The position numbers were made by a program, and so were the translations under genes. This document shows, in pieces, positions 1 to 6,435 of a stretch of 10,208 nucleotides of DNA. The stretch is from assembly GCA_019313725.1 (NCBI GenBank), contig JAFDAT010000094.1, positions 1-10,208 of the forward strand. Direction: 5' to 3'. The notes beneath the pieces are model-generated. The model had not been told where the DNA came from, did no database searches, and was given only the letters and a program-made list of their open reading frames with translations. Each line of letters starts with the position of its first letter. Positions within the stretch are counted from its first letter, which is position 1. The DNA is from Deltaproteobacteria bacterium (lineage in GTDB: Bacteria > Desulfobacterota > Desulfobacteria > Desulfobacterales > B30-G6).

Positions 1-1
1 C

Positions 2-907
2 CTGAGAGCACTGGAGGAGGTCCTGACCATTGGTATCAATACCGGGGTCAAACTCCAGATCTCCCATCTCATTTTTGTCGGCCGGAAAAGCTGGCCGACC
101 GTACACAAGGCGTTGCGAATGATTGAAAAGGCGCAGGATAAAGGCCTGCGGGTCATGATGGATATTTACCCGCACTTTTGCGGTAACAGTTACCTGACCG
201 TATTTCTACCGGCCTGGTTCGCTGAGAATCTCGATCAGAACCTGGAAAATCCCAGAGCGGTCAAACGATTGAAGCTTGAACTTAACCTGGCCAGGTTCCT
301 CCTGGGTTTTGATCTGAACGAGATACAGATCATGGAAGCCCGGTATAAAGCCGGTGAAAAGTACAACGGTTTAAACCTGGGTGAAATCGCCGCCATGGAA
401 CATATGCAACCCATCGATGCCATGCTGAAAATCATCAGGGAAAGTGAAGGAAAAGCCCTGCAGCTGACCTGGGGATACAGTGGAAATGATGAAAACGAAT
501 GGTTGATGGAAAAGATGATGCAGCATCCGCTCTGCCTGTTTGAAACCGATACCCTGCTTCTTTCCAAAGGATTTCCCAATCCCTGCTCCTATGGCGCATT
601 TCCCAGAATTCTGGGCAGGTTTGCCAGGGACAAGAAAACGCTGAGCCTTACCGAGGCTGTCGGCAAAATGAGTGGAAAAACAGCAGACTGGTTTGGTATA
701 AGGGAAAGGGGCAGGATCAAACCGGGTCAATATGCCGATCTGGTCCTGTTCAATCCCGACACGATTGCCGACAATACAACTGTCAAAGACACTGCCAGAC
801 GACCAACGGGCATCGAAAAAGTGATGAGCAACGGGCAATGGGTTGTAGAAAACGGCCGGTACGTGCATGGGATCAAGCCGGGCCGGGTGGTGAGGCCTTC
901 ATCTTGA
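2..907 (+). CDS. N-acyl-D-amino-acid deacylase (amidohydrolase family), 5' end outside window
   Basis: The reading frame is open from base 2 to a TGA at 905-907 and gives the last 301 residues of a protein whose family is usually about 480-530 residues, so the N-terminus lies outside the window. Known members hydrolyse N-acyl-D-amino acids to D-amino acid and carboxylate in a metal-dependent TIM-barrel. Visible family features are QISH (His at residue 22 of the visible part, a metal-ligand position in D-aminoacylases), a DIYPH segment, FETDT with the likely catalytic Asp near residue 183, SYGAFPRILGRFAR, and the C-terminal composite-domain signature with GRIKPGQYADLVLFNP and KPGRVVRPS. The usual HPR before YG is replaced by NPC, a small departure from the canonical enzymes. 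The exact acyl-amino acid substrate cannot be read from the sequence. It could equally be annotated as a generic amidohydrolase family 3 member. Confidence 0.9.
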   Translation: MRALEEVLTIGINTGVKLQISHLIFVGRKSWPTVHKALRMIEKAQDKGLRVMMDIYPHFCGNSYLTVFLPAWFAENLDQNLENPRAVKRLKLELNLARFLLGFDLNEIQIMEARYKAGEKYNGLNLGEIAAMEHMQPIDAMLKIIRESEGKALQLTWGYSGNDENEWLMEKMMQHPLCLFETDTLLLSKGFPNPCSYGAFPRILGRFARDKKTLSLTEAVGKMSGKTADWFGIRERGRIKPGQYADLVLFNPDTIADNTTVKDTARRPTGIEKVMSNGQWVVENGRYVHGIKPGRVVRPSS

Positions 908-932
908 CGGGAACAAAAACTAGCTGAGACAG

Positions 933-1193
933 ATGGTCATGTCTACAGTACAATTTTTCAAAAACAGCAAATTGTTGCCTGCACTTCGCCAGGTTGTTTA
1001 TGCAAAGATCGGGTATCTGGTACCCGCGGTGATCATCCCGGCCCTGATGCTGGGGGCCTGTACCATGACCCCGCCATCGTTTGACGAAGAACAATGGATA
1101 TCGGCGAAATCAGGTCGATGTCCGGGGTCAAGTAATCTGCAGAATTTGCTGTATACCACGCAGTGGTTGAAGGTGAATTTGGTTGACATGTAA
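933..1193 (+). CDS. Short lipoprotein-like ORF, probably truncated
   Basis: An 86-residue frame starting 25 bp after the deacylase. Its hydrophobic stretch, roughly residues 27-42, ends in LMLGAC followed by TMTPPSFDEEQW, which resembles a lipobox (L-G-A-C, Cys near residue 43) and the start of an exported lipoprotein. The 26 residues before the hydrophobic core are long for a signal peptide, so the true start may be an internal TTG around 970-975. No strong ribosome binding site is visible. After about residue 60 the sequence is low in information. The DNA there contains 'ggggtcaagt', which resembles mobile repeats seen elsewhere, so the original protein may have been cut off at about 1120. 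I do not recognise a family; coding status is uncertain. Confidence 0.35.
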   Translation: MVMSTVQFFKNSKLLPALRQVVYAKIGYLVPAVIIPALMLGACTMTPPSFDEEQWISAKSGRCPGSSNLQNLLYTTQWLKVNLVDM

Positions 1194-1324
1194 TCGCCGG
1201 TATGATACCATATTCTCGAATGTCACTCAGCTTCAACACTATAATAAAAAACCAGGTAATGGCTGAGATTGAAGCCGCCAAAGGTTAAATTTAAATAAAG
1301 CGTTGCTGGATGTGGCATTTGATG

Positions 1325-1371
1325 GGCTTCTCGGGTGTTCGGGTATACGGCATTGCGAGAAGTCTTTTTTT
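1325..1371 (+). terminator. Probable rho-independent terminator
   Basis: GGCTTCTCG (1325-1333) pairs with CGAGAAGTC (1356-1364), a 9-bp stem with one G-U pair. The loop is 22 nt and a run of seven T follows (1365-1371). The stem-plus-U-tract form fits an intrinsic terminator reading on the plus strand. The long loop is atypical, and it lies some 130 bp after the last candidate ORF. Confidence 0.55.
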
Positions 1372-1492
1372 ATTTACCCGCTTGATCGTTTTGCAACGCC
1401 TATCCCCATATTCTAACCATTCTCTAATTTTGAAACGCACTCTTCAGGATAAATGATGCGCCTGCGCGAATCCTGCTCCGGCACCCCTGCCT

Positions 1493-1514
1493 GAAATCCA
1501 TTAGAAATCCATTA
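1493..1514. repeat. 11-bp tandem duplication
   Basis: The sequence gaaatccatta occurs twice head to tail (1493-1503 and 1504-1514). It may be a small slippage duplication; no function is visible. Confidence 0.8.
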
Positions 1515-1583
1515 AATTGGGCGGTACCGACCCCGAAAAAATACGCACCTCGGTTATCACGACAGTTAATATGTCATAAAATC

Positions 1584-1637
1584 TTGACTCGCGACATAAA
1601 AAGAGTTATTTTGTCGCAAATAAGGCTTTTCGCGACA
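1584..1637 (+). promoter_or_regulatory. Fic gene promoter with phased GCGACA operator half-sites
   Basis: A sigma-70-like promoter is visible: TTGACT (1584-1589), a 17-bp spacer, and TATTTT (1607-1612), placing the transcript start near 1620, before the ATG at 1644. Three copies of a half-site lie over and around it: GCGACA at 1591-1596, its complement TGTCGC at 1612-1617, and GCGACA at 1632-1637, each flanked by an A/T run (consensus close to GCGACAWAAAA). The start-to-start intervals are 21 and 20 bp, about two helical turns. A degenerate TGTC at 1572 falls on the same rhythm. The layout fits a repressor covering the -35, the -10 and the start of transcription; the Fic protein's own winged helix is the obvious candidate regulator (inference). 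Confidence 0.7.
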
Positions 1638-1643
1638 ATAAAT

Positions 1644-3023
1644 ATGCCAAAATACATCTCAGATAACGAACTTGACACCATTGTAACCCTGCTTACCGCC
1701 CGACCTGACGGATGGCAGATTGGGGAGATCGAAAAGGCCTTCGAGAATAAGGGCCAATCCTTCAACCGCCGGACATTGCAGCGACGGCTGGCTCGGCTTG
1801 AAAAAGCAGGCAGAATTCTGATTACGGGTGCAGGGCGGAATACGCGTTATCTGCCGATTACCCTTGCCGAAAAATTGACAAAAACCCAGGGTGGTATCCA
1901 TCTTTCCGTTGATGCACAGGCAGTGCTAAACCAGGTTACGCGTCCATTATCTTTCCGCAAACCGGTTGGTTACCGCCGGGAATTCATCGACAGTTACTAT
2001 CCGAATGTAACCTGGTTCCTACCGGAGACATTACGTAAACACCTGCTGGATAGGGGCAGGCGTTTTCGCGTCGATGCCGCTGCAGGAACTTACGTTCGGC
2101 AAATTCTTGACAGGCTTTTGATCGATCTGTCTTGGGCCTCCAGCCGCCTGGAAGGGAATACATACTCTCTGCTTGAAACTGAAAAGCTTATCGCATTCGG
2201 GGAAGCTGCCCCCGGAAAAGCTCCCTTTGAAACTCAAATGGTGCTCAATCACAAAGCTGCTATCGAGTTCCTTGTAGAGACAGATGCAGAAAGCAAATTC
2301 GATCGCCGAACCATTCTCAATCTGCATGCCTTGCTTTCAGATAACCTGTTGGGCGATGCTTCAGCCTGCGGTCGTTTGCGCGATAGACCTGTCGGCATTG
2401 CAAGATCTGTCTACGAACCACTTGCGGTACCACAACTGATTCATGAAATCTTTAACCGGATTCTGAATACGGTCACCGCCATATCCGATCCCTTTGAACA
2501 GGCATTCTTTTTATTGGTACACCTGCCCTACCTCCAGCCTTTTCAGGATGTCAACAAGCGGGTATCTCGGCTGGCAGCGAACATTCCGCTCCTTCACCAC
2601 AACCTGTGTCCGCTGTCTTTCATGGATGTACCGGAGGACCTGTACATAAACGGACTTCTGGGTGTTTACGAATTAAACCGCATTGAACTTATGCGGGATG
2701 TATTTGTATGGACATATGAACGGTCGTGTGATCGCTATAAAGTTGTGCGACACACCTTTGGGGAACCCGACACCTTCAGGCTGCATTACCGAAAAGCATT
2801 GATCAATTGTGTTGGGGAGGCAGTCCGGCAAATAGGCCGTGGAAGTGATATCAATACAGATGAAGTCCTTTCACTATTAGCCAATGATTTGGTGAAGGCC
2901 GCTGACCGCAGCCACTTTCTCAAAATAGCCAATGAAGAAATCGCCGCCCTGCACGAAGGAAACTTCGCCCGATACCGGCTCCGCCCGAGTGAATTCGATG
3001 ACTGGCAAAAACGTAAGACCTGA
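1644..3023 (+). CDS. Fic-family protein with N-terminal winged helix
   Basis: A 459-residue protein. I start it at ATG 1644 because the upstream in-frame TTG at 1584 is the promoter -35 box. No good Shine-Dalgarno precedes it. Residues ~1-75 look like a winged helix (IGEIEKAF, then RRTLQRRLARLEKAGRI). Fic_N-like material follows. SSRLEG at 166-171 matches the inhibitory [ST]xxxE[GN] motif. The Fic core is HLPYLQPFQDVNKRVSR, with the loop at 298-309. Classical Fic enzymes transfer AMP or another nucleotide moiety to target hydroxyls using HxFx[DE]GNGRxxR; here the His position is Gln and G-N-G-R is V-N-K-R. I recall this variant from a Fic subgroup, but its chemistry is uncertain. The last codons (RKT, TGA) appear to result from the downstream insertion: a second copy of the gene's end at 3926 reads WQKQR then TAA. 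Targets are unknown. Confidence 0.88.
   Translation: MPKYISDNELDTIVTLLTARPDGWQIGEIEKAFENKGQSFNRRTLQRRLARLEKAGRILITGAGRNTRYLPITLAEKLTKTQGGIHLSVDAQAVLNQVTRPLSFRKPVGYRREFIDSYYPNVTWFLPETLRKHLLDRGRRFRVDAAAGTYVRQILDRLLIDLSWASSRLEGNTYSLLETEKLIAFGEAAPGKAPFETQMVLNHKAAIEFLVETDAESKFDRRTILNLHALLSDNLLGDASACGRLRDRPVGIARSVYEPLAVPQLIHEIFNRILNTVTAISDPFEQAFFLLVHLPYLQPFQDVNKRVSRLAANIPLLHHNLCPLSFMDVPEDLYINGLLGVYELNRIELMRDVFVWTYERSCDRYKVVRHTFGEPDTFRLHYRKALINCVGEAVRQIGRGSDINTDEVLSLLANDLVKAADRSHFLKIANEEIAALHEGNFARYRLRPSEFDDWQKRKT
2956..3012. repeat. 57-bp direct repeat, copy 1 (within Fic 3' end)
   Basis: Identical to 3926-3982 except for one base (C at 2996, T at 3966). It encodes the Fic C-terminal segment ending DDWQK. 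The two copies are 970 bp apart, start to start, and enclose the EamA gene. Confidence 0.95.
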
Positions 3024-3042
3024 CCTGTCTGCGGCCAGGTCA
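3021..3042. terminator. Hairpin between convergent genes, possible bidirectional terminator
   Basis: TGACCTG (3021-3027) and CAGGTCA (3036-3042) form a perfect 7-bp stem with an 8-nt loop. The stem overlaps the stop codons of both the Fic gene (3021-3023) and the minus-strand transporter (3040-3042). There is no T-run on either side, so intrinsic termination is only a possibility. Confidence 0.35.
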
Positions 3043-3879
3043 ACCCGCGGAAATCATGGCAACACCCAGGACGATCAACCCAACACCGGCATTCTGAAGT
3101 CCGCGCAACCGTTCTTTGAAAATCAGGGCTGCCAGAACCACCGAGACCACGGGGTAGAGGGAACTGATCACCGAAACCAGGCTCAGCATGCCTTTTGTCG
3201 TTGCGGTCGTGTAGGCAAAAGCGGCGGCGGCATCCAGTATACCGATGACGAATATCACCGGCAGATGGGTGGCACCGACCTTCAGGACCGGGCGCTTGTA
3301 AAAAACAGCGGGCAGGATAATCAGTAAGAATGACACCCGTGAAATTGTCGCTGCCCACAGGGGGTCAACGGCACCCGCCGGGTCCATCACCACGAAAAAG
3401 GTGCCAAAGCCCAGGGCCGCACCGATTGCGGGAACGATTCCCCTGGCCAGGTGCCGCCTTTGTTTGAAAGGATTCTTTTCCAGTGATATCAGCACGCCGC
3501 CGCAGATCGCGATGACGATGCCCAGCCCCTGGAAAAGGTGGGGAACCTCGCCCCGGATAAGGCCGGCCGTCACAGGCAGTAGAACACAGAGGGCACTCAC
3601 GGGAACGACGATGGATACGGCCCCGACGGCGAGACCGCGGTACAGACAATATAATCCGCCAACCCCTGCCGCCCCGCCCAATACGGCGAAAAGGAGATTC
3701 GGGTCCCTGGGGATGGGCACACCCCGCACCCCGGCACAGATCAGAAATACCGCCAATTGCGTCATGCTCGTCAACACCATGAGCGTCATGGCCGGAATGA
3801 CGCGGATTTTCATACCGGCCAGAAATTGTGATGTTCCCCAGCACAAACAGGCCATGAGGGCCAAGTTTACAGCAAGCAT
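3040..3879 (-). CDS. EamA/DMT-superfamily membrane transporter
   Basis: A 279-residue, very hydrophobic protein of the length usual for drug/metabolite transporters. I count about ten membrane segments in two similar halves, each about 135 residues with five segments: the first half from LALMACLCWGTSQFLAG to AICGGVLISL, the second from GIVPAIGAALGFGTFFVV to the end. The second half carries a typical EamA ending (SLYPVVSVVLAALIFKER, then LIVLGVAM). Members export or import amino acids, metabolites or drugs across the inner membrane; the substrate cannot be assigned. A modest purine-rich ribosome binding site (gagacgggg) precedes the ATG. The gene converges on the Fic gene with 16 bp between stops. 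It is flanked by 57-bp direct repeats and looks visibly more GC-rich than its neighbours (by eye, not counted), suggesting separate acquisition. Confidence 0.88.
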   Translation of the reverse strand: MLAVNLALMACLCWGTSQFLAGMKIRVIPAMTLMVLTSMTQLAVFLICAGVRGVPIPRDPNLLFAVLGGAAGVGGLYCLYRGLAVGAVSIVVPVSALCVLLPVTAGLIRGEVPHLFQGLGIVIAICGGVLISLEKNPFKQRRHLARGIVPAIGAALGFGTFFVVMDPAGAVDPLWAATISRVSFLLIILPAVFYKRPVLKVGATHLPVIFVIGILDAAAAFAYTTATTKGMLSLVSVISSLYPVVSVVLAALIFKERLRGLQNAGVGLIVLGVAMISAG

Positions 3880-3925
3880 GCCCCGTCTCTATCACGAAAG
3901 CACTTAACCTTGGAATGAAAATTTT

Positions 3926-3982
3926 AAGGAAACTTCGCCCGATACCGGCTCCGCCCGAGTGAATTTGATGACTGGCAAAAAC
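3926..3982. repeat. 57-bp direct repeat, copy 2 (duplicate of Fic 3' end)
   Basis: A copy of 2956-3012 with one mismatch. Reading on in the Fic frame gives WQKQR followed by TAA (3988-3990), a natural-looking C-terminus, whereas copy 1 ends in RKT after leaving the repeat. Copy 2 may therefore be the ancestral gene end, displaced by the inserted transporter unit. Alternatively it is the remnant of a second Fic gene. Confidence 0.9.
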
Positions 3983-4081
3983 AACGGTAACTTTACGGTT
4001 ATTTTTCAATATGTTATTTTGGTTCGACGCCACTTAACGACCTACTTCACTTATTTTTCCCTAAACGTCAACAGCCCACTA

Positions 4082-4127
4082 ACACCCCTATTTTATCTTG
4101 ACTTATCATAAAATAGGGGTGTATTTT
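4082..4127 (+). promoter_or_regulatory. AAA/DUF4143 gene promoter with perfect 15-bp-arm palindrome
   Basis: ACACCCCTATTTTAT (4082-4096) and ATAAAATAGGGGTGT (4108-4122) are exact reverse complements around an 11-nt centre. The centre contains TTGACT (4098-4103), a good -35. TATTTT at 4122-4127 serves as -10 with an 18-bp spacer. A protein bound to both arms would lock the -35 and spacer, so this reads as an operator rather than a terminator. The encoded ATPase carries a predicted winged helix, so autoregulation is plausible but inferred. Confidence 0.75.
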
Positions 4128-4167
4128 AACGCATATCGTCCAACATGCTAATAAAAGAGGTGACGTC

Positions 4168-5550
4168 ATGCAACGGTCCATGGAAAATCAATTAGCGCGT
4201 TGGTTGCAAAAACCGCGAAGAAAGCCCCTCGTTATTCGCGGCGCCAGACAAGTAGGCAAATCCACCCTGGTACAAAATTTTGCCCAATCGCAGCGTTTGA
4301 AACTGGTCGAGATCAACCTTGAAAAACACGGGAATCTCAACGGTATCTTCGGGACCAATGACCTCGACATAATCCTTCCGGAACTGGAATTGCTGGCTCA
4401 AACGAGCCTGCGCCAGGAAAATACCCTGTTGTTCCTTGACGAGATTCAAAGCACACCCTATGCCATGGCCGCACTGCGCTATTTCCATGAAGAAATGCCA
4501 CAATTGCCGGTTGTGGCAGCCGGCTCCCTGTTGGAATTTGTTCTTGCAAAGCACGACTTTTCCATGCCGGTGGGCCGGGTGGAATACCTTCACCTGGGTC
4601 CCATGACCTTTAAGGAATTTTTATTGGCGATGGGAGACGACATACTGCTGTCTTATGTAGAAGGCTTTCAGTTAAGCCGGCCGCTGCCCCAAATAGCACA
4701 TGAAAAACTGCTGCAAAGGCAGCGCCAATATCTATATATCGGAGGCATGCCTGAAAGCATCCTCGTCTTCAGCGAAAGTGGGAGCATGTTAGACACTCGG
4801 GACATTCATCGCTCCATCATTCAAACCTATCAAGACGATTTTGTAAAATACAGCCATGAACCCACCCTGAGTCGTATCCATACCGTATTCAATGCCATTT
4901 CGAGGATTGTTGGGAGAAAAGTTAAATATGCTCAAATTTCAAGGGAAGACAGGGCCAAGGATCTCAAACAGGCCATTGAACTATTGACCAAGGCGCGATT
5001 GCTTCTTCCCACATACCACAGCAACAGTTCGGGCATACCTATAAAATCCGAAATCAACCAGAAAATTTACAAACTTTTTTTTCTGGATATCGGCTTGTTA
5101 AATTATCTCAATGGATTGGAGTGGGCACACATATCAGCGTTGGATGAACGCACGCTGCTAAACGAAGGTGTTCTTGCTGAACAGTTTATTGCGCAACATC
5201 TGGCCTATCGATTCGAAGGTCTCGAACCTCCCGACCTTTTCTACTGGTTAAGAGAGGGTAAAGCCGGCAATGCCGAGGTTGATTTTGTCACGTCTACAGG
5301 TAAAACAATTGTGCCCATCGAAGTCAAAGCGGGAAAAAGCGGCAGTCTAAAATCCTTGCAGCAGTTTGCCATAGATAAGAAAACCACATTGACCTGTCGC
5401 TTTGACTTAAATCCGCCAGGCGTTCAGGATTTAAGCTATCGGGCCAGGCAAAAAGCACAAGTTCAAACAGTTAACTACCAATTGTTGTCCTTGCCGTTAT
5501 ACTTAATTGAAGTGTTACCCAACGTAGTTCTTCAGGTGTTGAATGCGTAA
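4168..5550 (+). CDS. AAA-family ATPase with DUF4143 C-terminal domain
   Basis: A 460-residue protein, normal length for the AAA_14/DUF4143 family. Walker A is GARQVGKST (residues 25-33), Walker B LLFLDEIQ (D91, E92), and VVAAGS (115-120) resembles sensor 1. A probable winged helix spans ~235-280 (RIVGRKVKYAQIS, then ELLTKARLL). The C-terminal DUF4143 part shows a restriction-endonuclease-like pattern, with NAEVDF (E370, D372) and IVPIEVKAGK (E385, K387). Start ATG 4168 has a strong GAGGTGA 4 bp upstream. These proteins are common in bacteria and archaea; their cellular function is poorly defined, although nucleic-acid-associated or toxin/defence-like roles have been suggested. It overlaps the downstream ywbE-like start by 8 bp, so the two are probably co-transcribed. 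Confidence 0.93.
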   Translation: MQRSMENQLARWLQKPRRKPLVIRGARQVGKSTLVQNFAQSQRLKLVEINLEKHGNLNGIFGTNDLDIILPELELLAQTSLRQENTLLFLDEIQSTPYAMAALRYFHEEMPQLPVVAAGSLLEFVLAKHDFSMPVGRVEYLHLGPMTFKEFLLAMGDDILLSYVEGFQLSRPLPQIAHEKLLQRQRQYLYIGGMPESILVFSESGSMLDTRDIHRSIIQTYQDDFVKYSHEPTLSRIHTVFNAISRIVGRKVKYAQISREDRAKDLKQAIELLTKARLLLPTYHSNSSGIPIKSEINQKIYKLFFLDIGLLNYLNGLEWAHISALDERTLLNEGVLAEQFIAQHLAYRFEGLEPPDLFYWLREGKAGNAEVDFVTSTGKTIVPIEVKAGKSGSLKSLQQFAIDKKTTLTCRFDLNPPGVQDLSYRARQKAQVQTVNYQLLSLPLYLIEVLPNVVLQVLNA

Positions 5551-5749
5551 TATAAACAGGTCGGAAATTCAGGTAGGCGCCCGAGTCAGGGTGGTTCAAA
5601 AACAGGATCAGCGCACCGGCAAACGGACGGAAGGGATCGTCAAGAACCTTCTGACAAAGTCCGCTACCCACCCTCACGGCATTAAGGTGCGCCTGACAAA
5701 CGGCATTGTCGGACGGGTGAAGGAAATCCTCAAGGATTGTGTTGCTTAG
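5543..5749 (+). CDS. ywbE: YwbE family protein (DUF2196)
   Basis: A 68-residue basic protein. The run KQDQRTGKRTEGIVK, the block ATHPHGIKVRL and the ending NGIVGRVKEIL match the YwbE/DUF2196 family, small conserved proteins without an established function. The start overlaps the end of the ATPase gene by 8 bp, and only a weak CAGGTG precedes it, so translational coupling is likely. The last codons GTT GCT TAG come from the first copy of a mobile repeat (GCTTAGGTCCGAC), which supplies the stop codon. The family core is complete, so the protein is probably intact apart from its last few residues. Confidence 0.88.
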   Translation: MRNINRSEIQVGARVRVVQKQDQRTGKRTEGIVKNLLTKSATHPHGIKVRLTNGIVGRVKEILKDCVA

Positions 5750-5805
5750 GTCCGACTCCGGAAGCGCTTAGGTCCGACTCCGGAAGCGCTTAGGTCCGAC
5801 CCCAG
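5744..5805 (+). repeat. Triple tandem 22-bp repeat of the TTAGGTCCGACCCC family
   Basis: The unit GCTTAGGTCCGACTCCGGAAGC occurs at 5744-5765 and 5766-5787, followed by a partial third copy at 5788-5805 ending GACCCCAG. It contains the small palindrome GGTCCGACC, and unit junctions create AAGCGCTT. Single copies of the same core occur at 6106, 6305, 8476 and 9564, always on the plus strand. Confidence 0.92.
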
Positions 5806-6000
5806 TTTAGAACCACTGTTGATAGAAAACAGGGCATCTATTGTGCGTCAGAAAATCCAAAACAGGGTTATCTTGTTACCAAAAGGGATGCGGACTTTGC
5901 CGTAACCCGGCTGAAGGGCATTGAAACAGAGTTTTTGAAAATTCCGGCCTATATTCTGTGCTACCTGTTGGGACAGTCGGAAAGGTTATTGTGGAATTGA
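5803..6000 (+). pseudogene. 5'-truncated fragment of an unrecognised gene
   Basis: Directly after the tandem repeat, one frame stays open for 65 codons to TGA 5998-6000 and reads like real protein (from FRTTVDRKQGIYCASENP through RDADFAVTRLKGIETEFL to the end at SERLLWN). There is no start codon or ribosome binding site; the open frame runs back into the repeat. I read it as the C-terminal remnant of a gene whose 5' part was lost at the repeat boundary. I do not recognise the family. It could be a chance open frame, but the composition argues against that. Confidence 0.5.
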
Positions 6001-6006
6001 TTGCAC

Positions 6007-6046
6007 TTTCCTCTTCCCCTGGCGAGAGAGGTTCAGGGAGGAAAAC
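6007..6046. repeat. Imperfect hairpin (pyrimidine/purine arms)
   Basis: TTTCCTC..CCCTG pairs with CAGGGAGGAAAA across a short loop (arms about 12 bp, with a bulge). It resembles the CCTCTCCC..GGGAGAGG dispersed hairpins seen in many environmental genomes. It could help end transcription of the preceding fragment, but no T-run follows. Confidence 0.4.
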
Positions 6047-6124
6047 AGCACCCTAAGAGCAAAAAAACAGCCGGAAAAGGAGTCTTTTTCGAAAATAATT
6101 AATGTGTTGCTTAGGTCTGACCCC
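6047..6124 (+). repeat. Composite repeat copy A
   Basis: It shares an extended block with 9471-9583: the GGAGTCTTTTTCG segment, then AATAATTAATGTGTTGCTT, then the GGTCYGACCCC end. Compared with that copy it lacks the hairpin core, so it looks like a deleted variant. Confidence 0.85.
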
Positions 6125-6155
6125 GGAAAGTGACTTTAAGGGTTTAATCGCTGTT

Positions 6156-6322
6156 TGAATAAAAATTGTCCGCGTGAGTCTGCGTGTGTCCGCGGCTAAT
6201 AATATAATAATGGTGTCTTAGAGCATCGTTTTCAAGGAGCAAAACGGCGTCTAAGGCTAAAATATAGCTTAAAAATTAACTTTCTTTTGTTTTTTTATAT
6301 AGTTACTTAGGTCCGACCCCAG
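6156..6322 (+). repeat. Composite repeat copy B
   Basis: A 167-bp block matched by 8327-8493 across its whole length at roughly 85-90% identity (estimated by eye). In order it holds TGAATAAAAATTGTCCGCGT, a GCGTGTGTCYGCGGC segment, a hairpin at 6215-6257 (GTCTTAGA..GTTTT / AAAAC..TCTAAGGC), an A/T-rich linker, and the terminal CTTAGGTCCGACCCCAG. It ends just before the higBA operators. Confidence 0.92.
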
Positions 6323-6351
6323 AAAATCTGGCGTTTGCAATACGAATAGTC

Positions 6352-6418
6352 TTTACCCATAGGGTAAATTTTTCTTGACTTTTACGCATTCCACATGATA
6401 GTTTACCTAAAGGGTAAA
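6352..6418 (+). promoter_or_regulatory. higBA promoter with two palindromic operators
   Basis: Operator 1 is TTTACCCATAGGGTAAA (6352-6368, perfect 7-bp arms). Operator 2 is TTTACCTAAAGGGTAAA (6402-6418, one arm mismatch). Their centres are 50 bp apart, close to five helical turns. Between them lie TTGACT (6375-6380) and a -10 candidate GATAGT (6397-6402, 16-bp spacer), which abuts operator 2. This is the usual arrangement for conditional autorepression by an antitoxin or toxin-antitoxin complex. Confidence 0.82.
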
Positions 6419-6435
6419 GAAAAAGTGGCACATGT

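Larger units (their letters stand above)
1194..1583. other. Intergenic region without a convincing gene
   Basis: About 390 bp. It holds a 22-codon frame at 1220-1288 (begins MSLSFN, ends IEAAKG) without a ribosome binding site, a terminator-like hairpin at 1325-1371 and an 11-bp tandem duplication at 1493-1514. Near 1522-1536 the string 'ggtaccgaccccg' is a weak relative of the GGTCCGACCCC repeat found repeatedly after 5744. Nothing else in it looks coding on either strand. Confidence 0.5.

Noticed and set aside
1584..1643. TTG start at 1584 adding 20 residues to the Fic protein
   Set aside because: The TTG is the -35 box of a good promoter and the added residues are encoded by operator half-sites; ATG 1644 is the better start.
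2786..3358. 190-codon minus-strand frame across the Fic/EamA junction
   Set aside because: It overlaps two well-supported genes in another frame and shows no family features; it is a shadow frame.
3365..4033. 222-codon minus-strand frame overlapping the EamA gene
   Set aside because: Arginine/glycine-rich translation typical of an alternate frame of GC-rich DNA; the EamA frame has clear membrane segments.
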